From the NCBI GenBank assembly GCA_015852425.1, contig JAAAIG010000145.1, forward strand, positions 9,843-57,598: DNA of 47,756 nucleotides, in the 5' to 3' direction. The notes under the pieces were generated by a model, which worked only from the letters and a program-made list of their open reading frames with translations, was not told the origin of the DNA and did no database searches. Positions 36,529-46,281 of this stretch are shown here, in pieces (position 1 is the stretch's first letter; every line of letters begins with the position of its first letter). Origin of the DNA: Gryganskiella cystojenkinii (taxonomy: Eukaryota; Mortierellomycota; Mortierellomycetes; Mortierellales; Mortierellaceae). The position numbers and the translations under genes are program-made.

Positions 36529-36917
36529 TGCTTCACGCTTGCTTTACGCTTGCTTTACGCTTGCCTCACTCCTGCCTCACGCTTGCCTCACTCCCTGCCT
36601 CGCTCTTGCCTCCCACCTGCCTCACGCTTGCCTCACTCCCTGCCTCGCTCTTGCTTCACGCTTGCCTCGCTCCGGCCTCGCTCCTGCCTCGCTCCTGCCT
36701 CACTACTGCCTCACACCTGCCTCACGCTTGCCTCACTCTTGCCTCACGCTAGCTTCACGCTTGCCTCGCTCCGGCCTCACACCTGCCTCACTCCTGCTTC
36801 ACGCTTGCTTCACTCCTGCCTCACTCCTGCCTCACTCCCTGCTTCACGCTTGCTTAACGCTTGCTTCACGCTTGCCTCAAACCTGCCTCACACCCTGCCT
36901 CACACCTGCTTCACACC
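36529..36917. repeat. 11-bp minisatellite, about 35 units
   Basis: Head-to-tail copies of an 11-bp unit, consensus TGCCTCACKCY, with four units of 12 bp. Main variants are TGCCTCACTCC, TGCTTCACGCT and TGCCTCGCTCC, and some longer blocks recur (TGCCTCACTCCC then TGCCTCGCTCT twice). It lies between the convergent INTS8 and SLC35C1-like genes. Because no unit contains a stop in any plus-strand frame, three long frames read through it, but these are artefacts. The other strand is G-rich, with a GG pair in most units. Confidence 0.95.
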
Positions 36918-37067
36918 TGTGTAAATAAATTAATACACAAGAAACTGAAAGGAACGAGTGTTATAAAGTGAGGGTCGTTAAAAAAAAATGTGTATATTTG
37001 ATCGTTAAAGGATGGCGGTTGGCGTCTGTATGGTGGTATCTGTTGTAATGAAGCAAACCCACCCGTT

Positions 37068-38281
37068 TTACTTTCGTTGCATTTCAGCATAACGAACCCA
37101 CGAGTATAATCCTGATCCGAGAAGACTCAAAAAGATACCGAAACCGTTCTATAATGGTTAAAAAGACGAGAAGAGACATGTCAGCAACAAGTAAACTCTT
37201 TCAGCACCAACAACAAAGAAAACACGAGAGAAACTCGAAATCCTACCATGGCAGTGATTGGGTTCTGGTAAAAGACCATGGCCATCAAAGTCTGAACACA
37301 AGACTTTGCGGTGCCAGAGATAGTGTTGGTCAACGCCGTTGTGTACTTGATCTGCAAGAACATGGCCGTGTTGATCAAGAACCCAGCAACGCCGGTAATC
37401 GTCATCAAGATCCAGAACCTCGGATCGCCCAAAAAGTAAACCTCGGCCCGGATCTCGGTCAATTCTCCCGAAAATAGTGTGATCACGGTCAACAAGAGGA
37501 TCGAGATTGTGGTGTTGTAATGCAAGAGTCGCCACTGGTTGTTGTCTATGATCGCCAGCGTCTTCTTGACATAGATACCGTACAATGCCACAAAGATACT
37601 GGACCCGACACCAGCCAGTAGGCCCTTCCAGGAAAAGTTTGTCTCTCCATAAGAACCGACAAAGAATCCGAGCACGACGACAGCACAGGCAAACATGGCG
37701 CCTGCAGAAGTGGGTTGACGGAGCATGGTCCAGGTGAGGAGAATGTTGAAAAAGATGGAGAGCGACCTTGCAACCTGGTAAAACGTGACTTCGACTAGTT
37801 GAAGGCACAGGTTGTTCAAAGTCAACATCAGGACGTAGACAATCGATAGCGGCGCAATCTTGGCTGCGAGGTCTAGATCAAACTCGAAGGGTGGGATCAT
37901 GGAAAATGCCCGGTTCCTATAAGGACGAGAGGGTATTTAGTCAATTAGATTGCATACCTCCCCCTGAGCGATTCCCATCGAAGATAGACAGGCCACGTTC
38001 GTTTTTTCTTTATTCTTTTGCTGTTTGTACCTTTTGCCGAGTTGTCCAGAGATAACGAGAAGGACGAGGGCGACAACGAGTTGGAAGAGGGTGACAAAGA
38101 GTGGGAAAGGAAACTTGTATTCTGAACCCGAGAGGATGGTCTTGTTCAAAAAGACGACGGAGAGGGACGCGACCCAGTAAAAGGCGATGGCGGCGATGAT
38201 GCGCGAGACTGGATGAGCAGCGGGGGCCCTATGTAATGCGGGCGTGGGGAGGAAGTCCTCTTCCCTCTTTGACGACGACAT
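37068..38281 (-). CDS. SLC35C1: GDP-fucose transporter-like nucleotide-sugar carrier
   Basis: Predicted 333-residue Golgi membrane antiporter of the SLC35C/TPT family, moving GDP-fucose into the lumen in exchange for GMP in characterised members. Exons: 38281-38031, 37916-37247 and 37148-37068; phases 2 and 0 agree. About ten membrane helices are visible, starting with YWVASLSVVFLNKTILSG. The LTLNNLCLQLVEVTFYQVAR block and SGTAKSCVQTLMAMVFYQN match SLC35C1 closely, and the last small exon gives LYSWVRYAEMQRK, equivalent to the YTWVRGWEMKK end of the human protein. The length is normal (human 364). A short hydrophilic N-terminus faces the cytosol. GDP-mannose transport is the nearest alternative; the conserved blocks favour the fucose-type branch. 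If the second donor is not used, the frame gives a shorter, different tail. Confidence 0.85.
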
Positions 38282-38653
38282 TGTTGGTTTAATGAGAAAA
38301 AGGAAAGGGTGATGAAAGGAAAGGAAGAGAGGGCGAGGAAAGAAATGTGCAAAGAAAAAGAAGGGATGGGATGGAACAGCTCGAGAAGAAAAGAAAATGG
38401 AAGCGGACACTCTCCAAGGTTGGCCTATTCTTTGTCCCGTGCGCTGAGTGTGCAAAGGGTAAATGAAGCCACCCAAAAATTGGATCATCGATGTCGTGGT
38501 TGCACCGACGTTTTTTAATTTCGAACAGATAAAGTTGAAAATGAAGGTTGAACTAGTGCAAATGAGCATTTTGTCTGCTGGTCGGGTGCCATTTGGGGTT
38601 CTATTTGCAATGCAAAGCAATCTCGGGAACCAGAGCATAGGCCCCGCTGGTTT
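38282..38653. other. Intergenic leader of the transporter gene
   Basis: Purine-rich on the plus strand (38290-38400), so the minus-strand leader is pyrimidine-rich. No gene seen. Confidence 0.45.
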
Positions 38654-40405
38654 TTATCCCATTCGGAAAACCTCAGCTCGGAACGCCAATGCCAGATCTG
38701 CCCAAGGCTTGATCTCCTCGTATCGCGTCCACTGGTTTCTCAGCTCTTCGACCAGACTTGCATTCTCGTCTGCAAGGAAAGTAACCAGCTCGCTCGTCCA
38801 GATCGCTTCTTCATAAAACGCCGTATCCACGTTGCTGTTGGTCTTGCCGGTCATGTCACTGTTGTTGCTGCCGCCGCCGCTGCTGCTGCTGCTGCTGCTG
38901 CTGCTACTGCTGCCACCATCGAGGCTACCAGTGCTGGTGTTCATCGTGGGAGAGATCAGAGCGGTCGAGGAGGCTTCGGAAGATACAGGCGCCACAGCTG
39001 CTGTTGCTGTTGCTGTTTGTTCGAATCCGTCCTCGTCCAGGGGCAAACCCATGGCCATGGCCATTAAACGTGTTTCAGCTGCTCGATAGACCGTAAGCTC
39101 TTCAGAACACTGCAGCAAATCAGCAACTCGCTCTGGAGGGAACAAGAAGTCGCGGTTCTCATAGTCATCGAAGCCTTCACCTCCTCCTCTGCCTCCCTGA
39201 CTGTGCTGTTTCTTGGATTCTTCTTGTATCGAGCCTTGAGCTCGAGCTCGAGACGGAGACGAGGGAGATGATAAGTGACGATCCACAGAGGCAACTTTGA
39301 TGGTGGCGTTACCTTCTCCTTTGGTCTCGATTTGGGACATTTTAGACTCTTCGGCGCCAAAATAATCCTTCTCCTCCTTCAATGCCTTCACACCTTTCTC
39401 CTCTTGGCATCGGCAGACTCGGATCTTGCTTGCCTCCTGAGCCAACAGAGCATAGTCCCGGGCAAGTCGAGCGTTCTGGCGAGCCAGGGCCATGACAATC
39501 CTCGTGAGACTCAGGTTGACAGCCTCTCTTGGTTCTTGCGGGTCAAAGGCAGTGTCAAAGGGACTGTTCATGAAACTGGAGTGGGCGTGGTCGTTGTTGT
39601 TGGAATAGACTTCTTGGTTGGGGTGGTGGTGTCTGTGGCCGGGATGTGAGCAACGAGGCGGTCTGTTCTCCTTCTCGTCTTCGTCGTCTTCGTCGACTTC
39701 GTCTTGCTCGTCCTGTTGCTGCAGCTCTTCGCCACCGCCGTGGTCGTTCTCACACTGGTATTCATCCTCACGGTCGTGGAACTCATCATTCTCAAGCACA
39801 GTTCCATGGCCCTTCGCGTAAGAGACCTCATCGACCGCGACACAGTACTCTCGCTTCACTCGCTCGTTCTCGTCTTGGTCCTGGCCCATGAGAAACTCGA
39901 CCCTTGGCTTCTTCTTTTGAGTCAAGGGACTCAAGGGTGTGATAAACGTGACGAGGGCCTCAGTCTCTTGAGGACTAACCTTTCGTTGTCGCTTCTTTTG
40001 CAAGAGACAGTGGTGTGCATGGGGGAAACCTGGGGTGGAGTCGAGGCTACCAGTGTCGATGACAGGGCTGTACTCGTCCTCGTCGTTGCTGTTGTTGTTG
40101 TTACTGGTGTGGTTGCTGCTGTTGTTGCCTGCGTTCGTGTGGTGGTGGTGGTGGTGAAGAAGATTGTCATAGTATTGCTGGTACTCGAGAAAGGCGGTGC
40201 TATCGGTGTTGTTGCAGGCGAGGCGTCGTGAGCTTGGCGTTTGTTGATTTTGCAGCTGCCGCTCTCCCACCGGGGCGACTTCAAGAGAACTTTGTTCAGG
40301 AGCAGTGTTATCGTCGTTGTCTTCTTCTTCATGACCGGGAAGACGAGCTGCTCTTAAGGATGGCCGCGGTTCTGGCCAACGAGTTGGAGTTGTGATGAGT
40401 GTCAT
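38654..40405 (-). CDS. Unrecognised acidic low-complexity protein
   Basis: Single-exon protein of 583 residues with no family I recognise. It has a poly-His/Asn segment near 90-115, an acidic EQDEVDEDDEDEKEN stretch, a short helical region VNLSLTRIVMALARQNARLA followed by ARDYALLAQEASKI that looks like a coiled coil, a mixed-charge block, a conserved-looking FLFPPERVADLLQCSEELTV, a poly-Ser run (TGC repeats at 38879-38910) and a terminal coiled segment LADENASLVEELRNQWTRYE ending in ALAFRAEVFRMG. There is no signal peptide or membrane helix, so an intracellular scaffold or regulatory role is plausible but unproven. It shares a 472-bp divergent promoter with the coiled-coil gene at 40878, and both products carry coiled coils. 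Confidence 0.75.
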   Translation of the reverse strand: MTLITTPTRWPEPRPSLRAARLPGHEEEDNDDNTAPEQSSLEVAPVGERQLQNQQTPSSRRLACNNTDSTAFLEYQQYYDNLLHHHHHHTNAGNNSSNHTSNNNNSNDEDEYSPVIDTGSLDSTPGFPHAHHCLLQKKRQRKVSPQETEALVTFITPLSPLTQKKKPRVEFLMGQDQDENERVKREYCVAVDEVSYAKGHGTVLENDEFHDREDEYQCENDHGGGEELQQQDEQDEVDEDDEDEKENRPPRCSHPGHRHHHPNQEVYSNNNDHAHSSFMNSPFDTAFDPQEPREAVNLSLTRIVMALARQNARLARDYALLAQEASKIRVCRCQEEKGVKALKEEKDYFGAEESKMSQIETKGEGNATIKVASVDRHLSSPSSPSRARAQGSIQEESKKQHSQGGRGGGEGFDDYENRDFLFPPERVADLLQCSEELTVYRAAETRLMAMAMGLPLDEDGFEQTATATAAVAPVSSEASSTALISPTMNTSTGSLDGGSSSSSSSSSSSGGGSNNSDMTGKTNSNVDTAFYEEAIWTSELVTFLADENASLVEELRNQWTRYEEIKPWADLALAFRAEVFRMG

Positions 40406-40877
40406 GGCTGTATTGTTTGAGAGGAGCGCGTCGAGTATATGAGTGAGGTGTAAACCAAAGATTCGCGTGGAGAGATAAAGTAGAACGGAAAAGTGAACAC
40501 ACCCGACGCGAGTGTGTCAAAAAATAAACTACGATGGAAAGCGCCACCATTCACGCCACGTGACGAATGCACGTGCTGAACAAAATACTGTACATGTATG
40601 CTGATCCCCACTCGTCCCAACGGTTCCCAGCGCCTAACGTTTGGATCCTGTTCAGGCACGCATTGGAATACAACGTCAGATGCGAACAACGGCACGATTC
40701 CAGCCTTTTATTTTCCTTCTTTTACCGCTCTTCTTCCTTATAACTATTGTCACTCCCTTTCTGTTGTAGTTAACCTTTGCTGCTGTTGAACCGTTGGAGA
40801 TTATTATTATACCCATCCTATCCCATCCCTCCCACAGTCTATCGTTACCACTATCCTTTAAAGAGTTGAAAACCAAT
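40406..40877. promoter_or_regulatory. Divergent promoter with two CACGTG E-boxes
   Basis: CACGTG occurs at 40557-40562 and 40570-40575, 13 bp apart, in a 472-bp spacer between start codons facing away from each other. The palindromic E-box is the site of Cbf1/Pho4/USF-type bHLH factors. That both genes respond to it is inference. Confidence 0.45.
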
Positions 40878-43800
40878 ATGCTTCGATCATCGTCAGGGGC
40901 TGGCATTGCTTCTCCACAACAGAGTCTGTCTCAGGCTCAGGTACCCTCACATCCAACGACACCCAATGGCAAAGTTATCAGGTCGATTCGCCACCAACGC
41001 GGAGGGTCCATCGGCAAGTCGGAAAGTGTTGGCATCATCGTTCAACCGCCATTACCGGCAACAACGTCCCTCATTGTTTCACCATCCGCGCCTTCAATAT
41101 CGCAAATGGGGCAAAACGAACTCCAAAGCTCTTTCGCATGCGCATCGGCCTCGACCACACCTCCACATCCAAGTCCGCCTAAAAGAGTTACCTTCGATCT
41201 CAGTAGCAGCGCAATTTACAATGACCACGGCAGTAGAAGTATTGGTCTTGCTGGTTCGGGTCCTATCATCAATAGCGACTCGTATGTCAAGAACAGCCCG
41301 GTTAGAATCCCAAGCCAAAGATGGTCACCTGGATTGTTGTCAACAATCGTAGTGCGTAATTGCGTAATTTTTTTTATAATTTAGCTTCAGTGATCAATGG
41401 TGCGCGCTTGCTGACAATTCATCAGTAAGCAAAGACCTTCTCACCAATTTTTTCTACTCTGTGCTTTCTCTCTCGTAGGAGGTCTCTCGAGAGTCGATCA
41501 GCCCTGATGCTGCGTAAGCACTCCTCTGTCCTTTGATATAGGGTCACCGTCATGAGGAGCAAGGTCTAACACCGCAAGTTGCGTTTCTCTTTTCCCTTTG
41601 ACCTTTAGCCCTGCCAAATTATTTGAGGATCATGAAATCATTCATGTGAGAAAAAAAAACATATACCGACAAATTGCTCGTTTCTTACGTCAGTCGCGAT
41701 CTGTAAACGGAAATAATAGGCTAAAAGTGGACGGTTGTTTTTTCTTCACTTAGAAATCTTTTCTGTCAGATTATCCAGCTTGGGATAGAATGAATCGTGA
41801 TGCAGGAAACCTGTCATATGGACCATTGGCGCCGTCTTTGGAGGTACTAAACCCATGAAAGGAAATATGCCTTTATTATTTCCTCACCTGACGAAAAAAA
41901 CATGGAAACAGCATGGCAGCTAACATACCCTCTATAATTTTTACCTCCAAAAAGCCGAATTTAAGGGCTTGTAACCGATCAGTGATCAGCTATGAAGACA
42001 AAGACGACGACAAGGAGTGGTCCTCGCCTGAGGAGGGGCTTTTGAGGGAGATCGAGCGTCTGGCCGATCATGAGTTCGATGTCTCGCATAGACAAGCTCC
42101 ATACTCAAAAGCACTAGAGGTATTAAAAAAAATGAAAAATGAAAAGAGATTCATGCCGTATTTTTTTGTTTGAGGTCTCTCGCCCATATTTTAATTTGGT
42201 TGTTATTAATAACGAATGTGATTTTCGGTAATATTGGTAAACTCCTAGAAACTGTTCCAAAGACTAAAGAACGACTACGTGGTCAGCAAACGCAGGAAAA
42301 TGTGGATCGAGTCAAAAGATCAGACGATCAAGAGTCTGCAAATGCAACTCGCTCAATCTCAGCAGAAACATCAGCAATTGCTCAAAGACATACTAGTCGC
42401 CACCACTAGTATTCCTTTGATTGCCTCTTCATCTACGGATCTCACAGAAGGGATAGATACGTCTATACCGACCGAGCCAGTGCCATCAGTATCAGCGGTA
42501 GCACCGTCAGCATGGTCGGATTGTTCCATCCCAGTCGAGGATGCATTCAGGATCAAGACCATACTTAGTGAGGTTAACAGCAATGGTGGGTCGGTACTGG
42601 CGAGCTCTGAGAGAACACCCATCGAGACGCAGCTTCAAACGCTCTCCGATACATCTTTATCTCCACTTCAGCATCAGCTCTTCCTCGCTCTCCAGAACGC
42701 TACAACCAACAAGGCCATGTCAACTGCGAGTAACAACCGCGAGAATCTTCCACAAGGCGGTAGCTGGGATTCGTCAACGGTCCTGTCCGAGGCGACAACG
42801 CGTTTACTGCAGGCAGAGACGGTTCTAGGTCTCTTAAAGTTGGTTATGGCTCAGAATCAGGTCGAGATCCAAGGCCTTGAGGAAGAAGTAGCTCGGAAGC
42901 AATCCGAGTTAGTTCACCACCGACTCTTGTTCGACTGCGCCATTGAGTTGGATCGCAGTGGGTATGAAGCTCAGATAGGAGAAGACCAAGTACAAATTAG
43001 AGCACTGGATAATGCTCTGGAGGCTTCCAGAGAGGAAGCACGTCGGCATGTCGATCGAATCCATGAACTCGTGAGAGATATCCAGGATCTGAACGAGGTG
43101 CGTGACCGACAGATCAGCAACGAGCAAGCGCTGCAGGACAGGATCCAAAGACTCGAGGATGAGGTCGACGAACTGCAATTTCAGTTGTTGGAAATGGAAC
43201 GGGGGCTTGAATCTGGTAAGAAGGAACTGGAGGACCAACAAGCCATCATCCTAGTTCAAGAACGACAACTCGCTGAATTCAAGGCGGTCTCGGAAAGATG
43301 GATCGCGAGCGAGGAACAACAGCAAGAGATCCTGGATCATTTAGAGAAGAAACAGCAAAAGGAAACCTCAGACCTGAAGGCCCGATTGACCAAAATCCAA
43401 AAGGAAAAGAAACGACTCGAGAAGGAGGTTTCAACGCTTTCGGTCAAGATTGTTCGAGTCCAGAACCGGAACGAAGAGCTCGAAGAACAAGCCAAAGAGG
43501 ACGAAGAAGCACTCAAGCATATGAAGGCCTCTGTAGTCGACAAAAGTCACAACAGCAATGACCACAACGAGGCAATGGTACAGGAGATCCTGGAGCTTAA
43601 GGCTCAAGTGACCTCGCTCGATATCCAGATCGAGGACTTGACTACTTCCTTACGCCTGAAGGATGCCGAGCTCGAGCGTACCCAGGATGAGATTGACAAT
43701 GCAGGCTTTCACCTCGAACAAGAACTCGCAGCCCAGAGAATTATCCACGAAACCGAAATGACCGAATTGGCAGAGAAGAAGAAGATTCAGGCAGAGCGTG

Positions 43801-44267
43801 AGCGCGCCTGTCAATCCAAAAACGTGGCTCATTTCCAAAACATGGTCACCAAACTGCGAACTGAGGTCGATGAAAAGGACGAGAAGCTGAGGGATCTCAT
43901 GACGAGTTGGAACCAGACCAGGGATCAAGTCCAAAGACAAGAAGCGTCGCTGAGACGCCGGAGACGAGAATTGGAGGCCGTCCAGTCAGAGAGGGATGAA
44001 GTTCAGAGAGCGCTGACGGAGGTCAACGATCGGTTGCAGAATGTAAGCGTTGCGATCGAGTTATTGGAACAGGCCGAGTCTAAGAACGCAACGTTGGTCC
44101 AGACTATCCAGGCCAAGGACCAGGCCCTGAGAGAGATGGAATATCGGTTACGACAATTGGAGGAAGAAGGTGAAGAGCTCTTTGATGCTGACGAGGACGA
44201 GGAGGATGATGCACAAGGAGAAGTACGGGATTGGCGATCCACCGATGCCCTTCAAAGACTAGATTAA
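40878..44267 (+). CDS. Long coiled-coil protein
   Basis: Predicted 938-residue protein of unknown family. Exons: 40878-41348, 41479-41513, 41609-41645, 41754-41843, 41955-42119 and 42249-44267; phases agree. Exon 4 must start at 41754, because the nearer acceptor gives stops, and exon 5 at 41955, about 35 nt after a CTAAC branch site. The first about 150 residues are disordered (Ser/Pro-rich) with SPPKRVTFDLSSS, a possible PP1-docking RVTF. The short exons carry FLSDYPAWDRMNRD and WSSPEEGLLREIERLADHEF, then a disordered linker, and from about residue 455 to 905 an almost unbroken heptad-type coiled coil (ELVRDIQDLNEV, EKKRLEKEVSTLSVKIV). The tail is acidic. The layout resembles centrosomal, spindle-pole or septal tethering proteins, which is architecture, not homology. 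Confidence 0.8.
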
Positions 44268-44567
44268 GCTATAGAGAAAAGAAAACGATCGGAACAGCCT
44301 TTTTCAAGGGGTAATTTCCAGCCTTGTTTTATTTTGCTCTCGGAGGTCGCCTTCTTGTGGATTTCCGGAAACGGAGAGCAAAGCGAGGGCGCGGAAAGAT
44401 TAAAGGCAGGACTGCGCTGAAATCCGTATGACGCAAAATGTGATCTGTGCTTGAGTGAAAGGGGCTTTTGCCCACCCCGCGACGAAAAGGCTTAAAAGAA
44501 ACGCTCCGCCAGACCAAACCTCAACAATTGCAAACACGCACAAATCAACACAAACAATCCAACATCA

Positions 44568-45056
44568 ATGTCAACTGCAAGCAGCAACGCAAACAACACC
44601 CCCACGGCCTCCCCAGTCCCTTACCGCGCCTCTCGTTGGCCAGGTCGCCTTTTGATGTGGTCAGGGATAACTCACAACATTGTCGGACTCCTCAATCCCT
44701 CGTATCGGGAATCCATGCTCCTGGCTATACGTTCTGGTTACTTTAACCAATTTGCGTTCTCTGCAACTCGTTGTGTCGCCTTTTGGTTTTTCCTAACGGG
44801 ATTTAACCTGTACTTCACGGGCATGGTCGTGGATTGGTATCTCTTCCCGGTTCCAGAGTCGTCGCATGAAGAGCGACAGGGCGAGAAGACCATGACTAAG
44901 ACGCTCGCGGTCGATAGACGTCAAAGATCCGAGAGACTCGTGCCCCGTAGATTCGGTGCTTGGTGTCTCGGCCTCGGTGTTGGTGGCGCTCTCGCCTTAC
45001 CCAAGAGTGGATTCTATCTCCTGATCGTGCAGGGTCTTTTAGTCCTTCTTAAATAG
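44568..45056 (+). CDS. Small multi-pass membrane protein (DUF6463-like)
   Basis: Single-exon protein of 162 residues. After a short Ser/Asn-rich start it has four hydrophobic segments: RLLMWSGITHNIVGLLNP, RCVAFWFFLTGFNLYFTGMV, then, after a charged cytosolic-like loop (SHEERQGEKTMTKTLA), RFGAWCLGLGVGGALALPKS and FYLLIVQGLLVLLK. The GxLLMxxGxxHxxxGL pattern in the first segment and the overall size resemble the small DUF6463 membrane family, whose function is unknown; I make this assignment from pattern only. The ATG at 44568 is preferred because it is the first in frame and is followed by a normal open frame to the stop. Confidence 0.7.
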   Translation: MSTASSNANNTPTASPVPYRASRWPGRLLMWSGITHNIVGLLNPSYRESMLLAIRSGYFNQFAFSATRCVAFWFFLTGFNLYFTGMVVDWYLFPVPESSHEERQGEKTMTKTLAVDRRQRSERLVPRRFGAWCLGLGVGGALALPKSGFYLLIVQGLLVLLK

Positions 45057-45310
45057 AGAAAAAAAAGAGTATGTAGCAAACATAATAGTAATTGAGCAGA
45101 TAAAGAGAAGCAAGATTCTAGATCGAGGGAACTTTTTGATTTTTTTTTAAAGCGAACCCCCCCCCCCCCATGGTATGGGTATGGGATATATTTTACTATG
45201 TCTGTAAGTGCTACAGTCCGACGACTGTCGCGTGATCCATTGTTACATATCCATGGCCATGTGGTGATAATTACCTCGACCTCCAAGTGGTCTTGCTGGC
45301 GCCAGGCCAA

Positions 45311-45933
45311 TTAACCGATGTCCCCCATCTTAAAAAACATTTTTCCTCCCCTTCTTTCCATCATATTTAAATATTTCTGCACAAGGCATGATTTCAACAC
45401 ATTCTTGTCGGCGGTGTCACAGATCGCTGTCATGTCCAGTACGGATCGTTGTTGCAGGAAAAAGTCTGAGATGTCACCACCACTACTTCCATGTTCCTCA
45501 TCATGGGTGCTCCTCCGGGCACGTTTGCACACGGTGGTTATCCCAACAGACTTGTCCCAGTTGACGGCGACCTCGCACCGTGCATTCCATAACCCTGTTC
45601 CCAAAGTCCTCGATCTCGGTAACAACTCGTCCGTCATAAACGTCGCGATCCCAGTCGTAGTCTTGAAAGCAGTCTTGATGGTATTGAAGAGGTCCGCTTG
45701 GGCCATTCCGCGGTGGAGGTCTTGAACTTGCCATGGCCTTGTCGGTTCTGTGTCTCGTCCTTGGGGTCTTGCTCGCCCCTGGCCGCTCCGGACGCTCTTC
45801 GTTCCTCCAAAAATCGTTCCAACTGCTCCCAGACCGTTCGTGAAGAGGTGGGACTGAAGGGTGGCTCGTCAGCCGTAGATCGAGGAAACAAAGTGACCGT
45901 CGTCCATTCCAAACGAATTAAGGGTATGAACAA
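45311..45933 (-). pseudogene. Probably frameshifted gene, unrecognised
   Basis: From 45933 a minus-strand frame containing SRTVWEQLERFLEERRASGA followed by RGEQDPKDETQ looks coding. Around 45690-45740 coding character moves to other frames: one gives YDWDRDVYDGRVVTEIEDFG and stops at 45501, another gives QADLFNTIKTAFKTTTGIAT and later AICDTADKNVLKSCLVQKYL, ending at 45311. No GT-AG intron of usual size joins them. I therefore read this as one gene with one or two frameshifts. Family unknown. Sequencing error would equally explain it. It is convergent with the membrane protein gene. Confidence 0.3.
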
Positions 45934-45935
45934 GT

Positions 45936-45959
45936 CACGTGCATAGTCAAAGTCACGTG
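45936..45959. promoter_or_regulatory. Paired AGTCACGTG E-boxes
   Basis: AAGTCACGTG occurs almost twice, with CACGTG cores at 45936-45941 and 45954-45959, 18 bp apart, just upstream of the start of the broken minus-strand gene. A TCACGTGA core is the preferred site of Cbf1-type bHLH proteins. The element may have served that gene. Confidence 0.45.
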
Positions 45960-46020
45960 AATTGTCATTATTGTTGATGAATCAAAGTGAACTCAAAAAC
46001 ACAACCGATATCTAAATGTG

Positions 46021-46092
46021 TCCTAGTTGGTCCAGTGGTCAGGATTTGTCGCTCTCACCGACAAGGCCCGGGTTCGATCCCCGGACTGGGAA
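46021..46092 (+). tRNA. tRNA-Glu (CTC)
   Basis: Complete 72-nt cloverleaf. The acceptor TCCTAGT pairs with ACTGGGA (one G-T pair). The D stem is GTCC/GGAT, the anticodon stem TGTCG/CGACA with loop CTCTCAC, giving anticodon CTC that reads GAG. The T stem is CCGGG/CCCGG with loop TTCGATC. No intron. Box A (TGGTCCAGTGG) and box B (GGTTCGATCCC) are intact, and a T run 8 bases after the end can serve as the Pol III terminator. Confidence 0.95.
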
Positions 46093-46281
46093 TTACTTTT
46101 TTGCACTTCGTCACTTTTACTTACATTGTGCTGCCTTTCTGACATCGCTGTCATTCAACTTGTCCTCTTCTTTTCCGAACCTTGTTGTTCTCCTCATTCC
46201 TCATTGTAAGCATCTTCTTGAGACCTTATCATAACTGTCCTCTTCATCACCACTGTCACGCTTGCCGCACTCTCATCTTTC

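Noticed and set aside
36345..36928. Three overlapping plus-strand frames over the minisatellite
   Set aside because: An 11-bp unit without stop codons leaves all three frames open; the 11-residue periodic products are artefacts.
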